From: Demequina litoralis
GTDB lineage: Bacteria > Actinomycetota > Actinomycetes > Actinomycetales > Demequinaceae
Assembly (NCBI RefSeq): GCF_030418455.1
Contig: NZ_JAUHPW010000003.1
Span: forward strand, 248,001 to 312,000
Direction of reading: 5' to 3'
DNA length: 64,000 nucleotides
The position numbers and the translations under genes are program-made. Each line of letters opens with the position of its first letter. Positions within the stretch are counted from its first letter, which is position 1. Positions 60,081 through 64,000 of the stretch are shown in pieces. The notes beneath the pieces are model-generated. The model was not told where the DNA came from and ran no database searches. It saw only the letters and a program-made list of their open reading frames with translations.

Positions 60081-60269
60081 GCCGCGTCTCCGGCGGCGTC
60101 CGCCGGCGTCGCCGGTCGGGCGGTCCGGGCGCCGCCCCGGGACGCGGGACGATGCGCGCCGTCCCCGCCGCGCTGGCACCGGGTGCCGCTGCGGCATGGC
60201 ACCATTCCTCCCGGGGGGAACCGGCACGGGCTGACGCGCGTTCTCCGTCCGAGGGAAAACGGAGGACAC

Positions 60270-61148
60270 GTGGGCGGCAGGAAGTACTTCAACGGGCTCA
60301 AGACCACCGGTCTGTTCGTGCTGCTGTGGGCGGTGATGCTCACGCTCGGCACGTTCATCGGCGGCGGCCAGTACCTCTGGCTCTTCGCGCTCCTGTCCGT
60401 GGCGGGCACCGCCTTCGGCTACTGGAACTCCGCCTCGCTGGCGATCCGCGCGATGCACGCGCGGCCCGTGACCGAGGTCGAGCAGCCGGCCATGTACCGC
60501 ATCGTCCGCGACCTCAGTCGCGAGGCGAACCAGCCGATGCCGCAGCTCTACGTCTCGCCCACCGCGGCGCCCAACGCGTTCGCGACCGGCCGCAACCCCC
60601 AGAACTCCGCGGTGTGCTGCACCGAGGGCATCCTCGAGCTGCTCGACGAGCGCGAGCTGCGCGGCGTGCTCGGCCACGAGCTCATGCACGTGTACAACCG
60701 CGACATCCTCATCGGCTCCGTCGCCGCGGCCTTCGCGGGCATGATCACCGCGGTCGCGCAGATGCTGTTCTTCTTCGGCGGCGGCCAGTCGAACCGGGAG
60801 AACCCGCTCGGCGCGATCGGCCTGCTCGCCATGCTCATCCTCGCGCCGCTCGCCGCGTCGCTCATCCGCCTCGCGATCTCGCGCACGCGTGAGTACGACG
60901 CGGACGAGGACGGCGCCTCGCTCACCGGCGACCCGCTCGCGCTCGCCTCGGCGCTGCGCAAGCTCGAGCAGGGCACGCGCGCGCGTCCGCTCAAGGACAC
61001 CCCGCAGCTCGAGAACGTCTCGCACATGATGATCGCCAACCCGTTCCGCGGCGAGGGTCTCGCGAACCTCTTCGCGACGCACCCGCCCATGGACCAGCGC
61101 ATCGCCCGCCTCGAGGACATGGCGCGCACCCGCGGCTACCTGCGCTGA
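60270..61148 (+). CDS. htpX: M48-family membrane zinc metalloprotease HtpX
   Basis: A 292-residue inner-membrane quality-control protease. Two N-terminal helices (GLFVLLWAVMLTLGTFIGGG and LFALLSVAGTAFGYW) are followed by the M48 catalytic motif GHELMHVYNRDIL, whose HExxH binds zinc. The third ligand Glu lies in SRTREYDADEDGA after two more helices, and the conserved FATHPPMDQRIARL ends the protein. GTG start with GGAGGACAC upstream. Degrades misfolded membrane proteins with the active site facing the cytoplasm. Confidence 0.94.
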   Translation: MGGRKYFNGLKTTGLFVLLWAVMLTLGTFIGGGQYLWLFALLSVAGTAFGYWNSASLAIRAMHARPVTEVEQPAMYRIVRDLSREANQPMPQLYVSPTAAPNAFATGRNPQNSAVCCTEGILELLDERELRGVLGHELMHVYNRDILIGSVAAAFAGMITAVAQMLFFFGGGQSNRENPLGAIGLLAMLILAPLAASLIRLAISRTREYDADEDGASLTGDPLALASALRKLEQGTRARPLKDTPQLENVSHMMIANPFRGEGLANLFATHPPMDQRIARLEDMARTRGYLR

Positions 61149-61186
61149 TCCCGCGCGGGCCGGTGCCCGATGTCGGCGACCGGCCG

Positions 61187-61192
61187 TAGCGT
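61187..61192 (+). promoter_or_regulatory. Leaderless -10 of the isochorismatase-like gene
   Basis: TAGCGT followed by GGGGGC and the ATG at 61199. Confidence 0.55.
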
Positions 61193-61198
61193 GGGGGC

Positions 61199-61753
61199 AT
61201 GACGACGCTCGAGGGTCGCGCCGCCACGGCGGTGCTGGTGATCGACATGCAGCGCGACGTGGTCGCCGATGCTGTGGACCGCGACGGCACGGTGGCGAGG
61301 ATCGCCGCACTGGTCGCGCGCGCCCGCGCGTCCGGCGTGGCGGTGGTCTGGGTGCAGGACACGCTCGACGGTGCCCAGGGCAGCGACGGCTGGGGTCTCG
61401 TCGACGCGCTCGCGCCGCATCCGGGCGAGCCGGTGGTCGCGAAGGAGCACGGCGACGCCTTCGAGGACACGGACCTGGAGCGCGCGCTCGCCGCGCTCGG
61501 CGCCGGACGCCTCGTCGTGTGCGGCGCCCAGACGGACGCGTGCGTGCGCTCCACCATCCACGGTGCCTTCGCGCGCGGCTACGACGTCACGCTCGTCGAG
61601 GATGGCCACACGACCGTCGACCACTCGGCGTTCGGCGCGCCGCCTCCCGCGCAGGTGATCGCCCACACCAACCTCTACTGGCGCTACCAGAGCGGACCCG
61701 GGAAGCGGGCCGACGTGGTGCCGGCGGCGCGCATCGTGCTCGCGACGCCCTGA
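61199..61753 (+). CDS. Isochorismatase-family cysteine hydrolase
   Basis: A 184-residue cytoplasmic hydrolase. The catalytic Asp is in VLVIDMQRDV (near residue 16), Lys in VVAKEHGDAFEDTDLE, and the nucleophile Cys in VCGAQTDACVRSTIHGAFARGYDV, the triad of the family. Relatives hydrolyse amides such as nicotinamide or N-carbamoyl compounds; despite the name a role in isochorismate metabolism is not implied. No Shine-Dalgarno; the start is placed by a -10 six bases upstream. Confidence 0.9.
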   Translation: MTTLEGRAATAVLVIDMQRDVVADAVDRDGTVARIAALVARARASGVAVVWVQDTLDGAQGSDGWGLVDALAPHPGEPVVAKEHGDAFEDTDLERALAALGAGRLVVCGAQTDACVRSTIHGAFARGYDVTLVEDGHTTVDHSAFGAPPPAQVIAHTNLYWRYQSGPGKRADVVPAARIVLATP

Positions 61754-61801
61754 CGCGTCGGGCCGCACGCGTCGGCATGCGGCCATCCCGGTGAACCCCC
61801 G

Positions 61802-61830
61802 TTCACTTCTCGCGACTTCTCGCGTAGGTT
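61802..61830 (+). promoter_or_regulatory. Promoter of the MpaB-like gene with leaderless spacing
   Basis: TTCACT (61802-61807), a 17-bp spacer, and TAGGTT (61825-61830), seven bases before the ATG at 61838. The spacer contains the direct repeat ACTTCTCGCG twice. Confidence 0.65.
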
Positions 61831-61837
61831 GCGAGTC

Positions 61838-62755
61838 ATGAGACGCGACCACTGGAAGCGCGTGAACGAGTCGCTCGACCCGGAGCGCGACTTCGTCGAG
61901 ATCTACCGGAACCTGGTGATGCACGAGTTCCCCTGGGACATGAACCAGGCGCTCAGCTTCGCGCTGTTCCGCACGTACGCGGTGCCCGGCATCGGCGCGC
62001 TGCTCGACCGCACCGGCGAGTTCACCGGCCGCGCGCAGAAGCGCTACGACGACACCGCGCTCCTCCTCGAGGTCCCCTCCCGCCTGGGCTTCGAGCATCC
62101 CGACGCGCGCACCGCGATCCGCCGCATCAACCAGATGCACCGCGCCTACGACATCCCCGACCACGAGCTCCGCTACGTCCTGTCGACGTTCGTCGTCGTC
62201 CCCAAGCGCTGGCTCGACGACTACGGCAAGCGGCCGCTCACCGGCGGCGAGCTCGAGGCGTCGGTGCGCTACTACCGCGCGCTCGGCGCGCACATGGGCA
62301 TCCGCGACGTGCCGGAGACCTACGAGGGCTTCGCCGGCCTCATGGACGCCTACGAGGAGGAGCACTTCGCCTTCGACGAGGGCGGGCGCCGGGTCGCCGA
62401 CGCGACCCTCGCGCTGCTGCTGACCTTCCGTCCGCGCGTGCCCGACGCCCTCATGGAGCCGTTCAGCCGGGCGCTCATGGACGATGCGCTGCTCGAGGCC
62501 TTCCGCTACCCGCGGCCGCCGCGCGCCGTCGTGGCCGGCTCCCGGCTCGCCGTGCGTCTCCGCGGCAGGATGGCGGGGCTGCTCCCGTCCGATGCGCGCC
62601 CGACTCGCGTCGAGGACCTGCCGTGGATCCGCAGCTACCCGGACGGCTACCGCCTCGAGAATCTCGGCACGTTCCCGTCCGGCTGCCCGGTCCCGCACGG
62701 CGAGCGGCGCGAGGATGCCCGCTCGACGGGTGAGGAGCGCGCCGCGGGGGGATGA
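61838..62755 (+). CDS. MpaB-like/DUF2236 oxygenase family protein
   Basis: A 305-residue, mostly helical protein. HEFPWDMNQALSFALFRTYAVPGIGALLDRTGEF starts the domain, HRAYDIPDHELRYVLSTFVVVPKRWL includes a likely haem-ligand region, and YRALGAHMGIRDVPETYEGF is conserved in the group. Family members include latex-clearing protein-like b-type haem oxygenases, but most are uncharacterised. The ATG at 61838 is seven bases from TAGGTT; the TTG at 61829 would overlap the -10. The last ~30 residues are a polar tail (ERREDARSTGEER). A 10-mer copy at 62479 encodes Met-Asp-Asp-Ala. Confidence 0.82.
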   Translation: MRRDHWKRVNESLDPERDFVEIYRNLVMHEFPWDMNQALSFALFRTYAVPGIGALLDRTGEFTGRAQKRYDDTALLLEVPSRLGFEHPDARTAIRRINQMHRAYDIPDHELRYVLSTFVVVPKRWLDDYGKRPLTGGELEASVRYYRALGAHMGIRDVPETYEGFAGLMDAYEEEHFAFDEGGRRVADATLALLLTFRPRVPDALMEPFSRALMDDALLEAFRYPRPPRAVVAGSRLAVRLRGRMAGLLPSDARPTRVEDLPWIRSYPDGYRLENLGTFPSGCPVPHGERREDARSTGEERAAGG

Positions 62756-62813
62756 TGCTGGGAGGGGCTCCCGCGCCGATCGGCCGGGGCCCCGGCGGGT
62801 CGGAGGTGACCTC

Positions 62814-63173
62814 ATGCACGAGGCGGAGAAGCTCGAGCGACAGGCCTGGGAGGAGCTCTCCGGCGGGGATCCGCGGACGTTCTTCGAGAGCGTGCTCGCC
62901 CCGGAGGCCGTCATGGTGGTGCCCGACGTGGGCGTGCTGGAGCGGGCGGAGGCCATCGACTCGATGGCGACCAGCCAGCCGTGGGACCTCCACACGCTGG
63001 ACGACATGCGCGTGATCGCGCCGCGCGAGGACGTCGCCGTGGTGGTCTACCGGGCGCGGGCGATCCGGTGGGACGACCAGCACGTCCTCCACATCACGAG
63101 CGCGTACGCGCTGCTGGACGGCGGGTGGCGGCTGCTGGCGCACCAGCAGACCGCCGCCTCGCACCCGTCCTAG
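62814..63173 (+). CDS. SnoaL/DUF4440-like (NTF2-fold) protein
   Basis: A 119-residue NTF2-superfamily protein. The alpha helix EKLERQAWEELSGGDPRTFFESVLAPEAVMVVPD begins the cone fold, and VAVVVYRARAIRW, LHITSAYALLDGGWRLLAHQQT form the curved sheet. Such proteins are small cyclases, isomerases or binding modules; no catalytic assignment is possible. The ATG at 62814 has the excellent ribosome binding site GGAGGTGA six bases upstream, in contrast to its leaderless neighbours. Convergent with yajQ. Confidence 0.82.
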   Translation: MHEAEKLERQAWEELSGGDPRTFFESVLAPEAVMVVPDVGVLERAEAIDSMATSQPWDLHTLDDMRVIAPREDVAVVVYRARAIRWDDQHVLHITSAYALLDGGWRLLAHQQTAASHPS

Positions 63174-63194
63174 CGGCCGCTCCCGGCGCCGCCC

Positions 63195-63686
63195 CTAGCG
63201 GAAGTTGACGAACTGGAGCGCGGCGTCGACGTCGGCGCCCTTGAGCAGCGCGATGGTCGCCTGCAGGTCGTCGCGCGACTTCGAGGTCACGCGTAGCTCG
63301 TCTCCCTGGATGAGCGCCTTGACCGACTTGGGGCCCTCGTCGCGCACCAGCTTGGTGAGCTTCTTCGCGACGTCCTGCGCGATGCCCTCCTTGACCTTGG
63401 CGACGAGGCGGTACTCCTTGCCCGACTGGACCGGCTCGCCCCACTCGAGCGCCTTCATCTCGATCTGGCGCTTGGCGAGCTTGCCGATGAACACGTCGAG
63501 GATCGCCTTGACGCGCTCGGGGCTGTTGGCCTTCATGAGGATGTCCTCGCCGGCGAACTCGATCGAGGCGCCCACGCCCTTGAAGTCGTAGCGCTGCGCG
63601 ATCTCCTTGGAAGCCTGGTTGAGCGCGTTGTCGACCTCCTGGCGGTCCACCTTGGACACCACGTCGAAGCTGCTGTCGCCTGCCAT
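63195..63686 (-). CDS. yajQ: YajQ family nucleotide-binding protein
   Basis: A 163-residue cytoplasmic protein with two ferredoxin-like domains. It begins [20 protein letters not shown] and contains [39 protein letters not shown] and [20 protein letters not shown], all typical of YajQ. Some relatives bind cyclic di-GMP; the role in actinobacteria is undefined. The ATG at 63686 has GAAGGAGATGAG upstream. It is divergent from tRNA-Tyr. Confidence 0.95.
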   Translation of the reverse strand: MAGDSSFDVVSKVDRQEVDNALNQASKEIAQRYDFKGVGASIEFAGEDILMKANSPERVKAILDVFIGKLAKRQIEMKALEWGEPVQSGKEYRLVAKVKEGIAQDVAKKLTKLVRDEGPKSVKALIQGDELRVTSKSRDDLQATIALLKGADVDAALQFVNFR

Positions 63687-63776
63687 CTCATCTCCTTCCG
63701 GGCGCCGTCGGAGCGGCGCCACCACGTCTCGGGAGCCCGTCCCGGCCGCGATTCGCGTCGGGGGCTCGATCCTTGC

Positions 63777-63782
63777 TATCCT
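63777..63782 (+). promoter_or_regulatory. Likely -10 of the tRNA-Tyr gene
   Basis: TATCCT about 26 bases upstream of the mature tRNA 5' end. A clear -35 at the right distance is not visible. Confidence 0.4.
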
Positions 63783-63808
63783 TCCATGCGCGCCGCTTGC
63801 GGCGCATC

Positions 63809-63890
63809 GGCAGGTTGCCCGAGCGGCCAAAGGGAGCTGACTGTAAATCAGCCGTCATCGACTTCGGGGGTTCGAATCCCTCACCTGCCA
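63809..63890 (+). tRNA. tRNA-Tyr (anticodon GTA)
   Basis: An 82-nt tRNA. The acceptor stem GGCAGGT pairs with ACCTGCC. The anticodon stem GCTGA/TCAGC encloses the loop CTGTAAA with anticodon GTA at 63843-63845. A long variable arm typical of bacterial tRNA-Tyr follows, and the T-loop is TTCGAAT. The discriminator is A, and the 3' CCA is not encoded. Confidence 0.97.
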
Positions 63891-63897
63891 CATCTGG

Positions 63898-63928
63898 GAA
63901 GCGCCCCTCCTCCGGGAGGGGCGCTTCT
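63898..63928 (+). terminator. Intrinsic terminator after tRNA-Tyr
   Basis: GAAGCGCCCCTCC pairs perfectly with GGAGGGGCGCTTC (63915-63927), starting eight bases after the tRNA. The following T content is low (TGCGTTC). The remaining bases to 64000 contain one 10-mer copy (63959) and no gene I can support. Confidence 0.75.
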
Positions 63929-64000
63929 GCGTTCCCCGGGCGGACACCCCTCCACACGGGACGATGCGCATCCACGCTTCTCGCGGGATGTGCCCGTTCA

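Noticed and set aside
2612-63968. 10-mer as a KOPS or Chi polarity motif
   Set aside because: Copies occur on both strands in mixed order (19 and 13) within one 64-kb stretch, without the strong strand bias such motifs need.
63688-63975. Minus-strand 95-residue ORF across the tRNA-Tyr gene
   Set aside because: It is the antisense translation of tRNA-Tyr (GEGFEPPKS...), a well-known spurious peptide in databases.
1-64000. CRISPR arrays, prophage and insertion sequences
   Set aside because: No regularly spaced repeats with unique spacers, no structural phage genes and no transposase were found in any frame examined.

Overview
The window is one contiguous, very GC-rich, gene-dense segment of an actinobacterial chromosome, most likely Micrococcales (Cellulomonas/Demequina-like). 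I infer this from the codon use, the many GTG starts and ATGA/GTGA gene overlaps, the 32-residue ribosomal protein bS22, the system II cytochrome c biogenesis genes, a complete nuoA-N operon next to a geranylgeranyl reductase, and the menaquinone genes. I see no prophage, insertion sequence or CRISPR array. Nearly all of it looks like core metabolism, and the unusual content lies in short repeated and regulatory sequences.

Layout. 1-2550: potassium uptake pair (trkA partial, trkH), a small HTH regulator and bS22. 2767-5827: GH32 glycosidase, HAD-IB phosphatase, glutaredoxin-like protein, histidine phosphatase. 5824-10866: cytochrome c maturation operon (TlpA-like, ccdA, resB, ccsA) and a family 4 glycosyltransferase. 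10981-17758: LacI regulator with a perfect 20-bp operator, divergent from a sugar ABC importer and a GH3 glycosidase. 17860-32669: menaquinone region (menA, menE, menB, menC, menD and an isochorismate synthase fused to a methyltransferase) interspersed with a DUF3048 lipoprotein, a secreted metzincin-like protease, a sirtuin, an alditol-oxidase-like enzyme and a geranylgeranyl reductase. 32711-49249: nuoA-N plus a polyprenyl diphosphate synthase. 49434-51701: ECF sigma factor, its probable membrane partner and a DUF3800-like protein. 51919-55626: rarD and the sulfate-reduction genes cysH and sirA behind a cysteine-rich leader peptide. 55848-60016: DUF4037, DUF4125 and fprA. 60270-63890: htpX, isochorismatase-like, MpaB-like, SnoaL-like, yajQ and tRNA-Tyr.

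How the genes work together. The men genes make the naphthoquinone head group. The polyprenyl synthase makes the tail, MenA joins head and tail, and the geranylgeranyl reductase probably hydrogenates the tail. Complex I reduces the quinone, and the ccs genes mature c-type cytochromes further along the chain. No canonical menG/ubiE methyltransferase is present, which would fit a demethylmenaquinone user such as Demequina. FprA probably supplies electrons, through ferredoxin, to the sulfite reductase SirA.

Main unusual signals: (1) 32 exact copies of the 10-mer GGACGATGCG on the two strands, with about 22 of 24 coding copies read as Asp-Asp-Ala or Ala-Ser-Ser, and several intergenic inverted or tandem copies. 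(2) Four copies of an 80-104 bp palindromic repeat with 30-bp arms between genes of the men and sugar regions. (3) A 22-residue Cys-rich leader peptide with an operator and alternative hairpins before sirA. (4) At least 15 genes whose -10 element lies 6-8 nt from the start codon, implying leaderless mRNAs. (5) The menF-methyltransferase fusion together with the missing menG. (6) A duplicated ~55-bp element upstream of DUF4037 and fprA.
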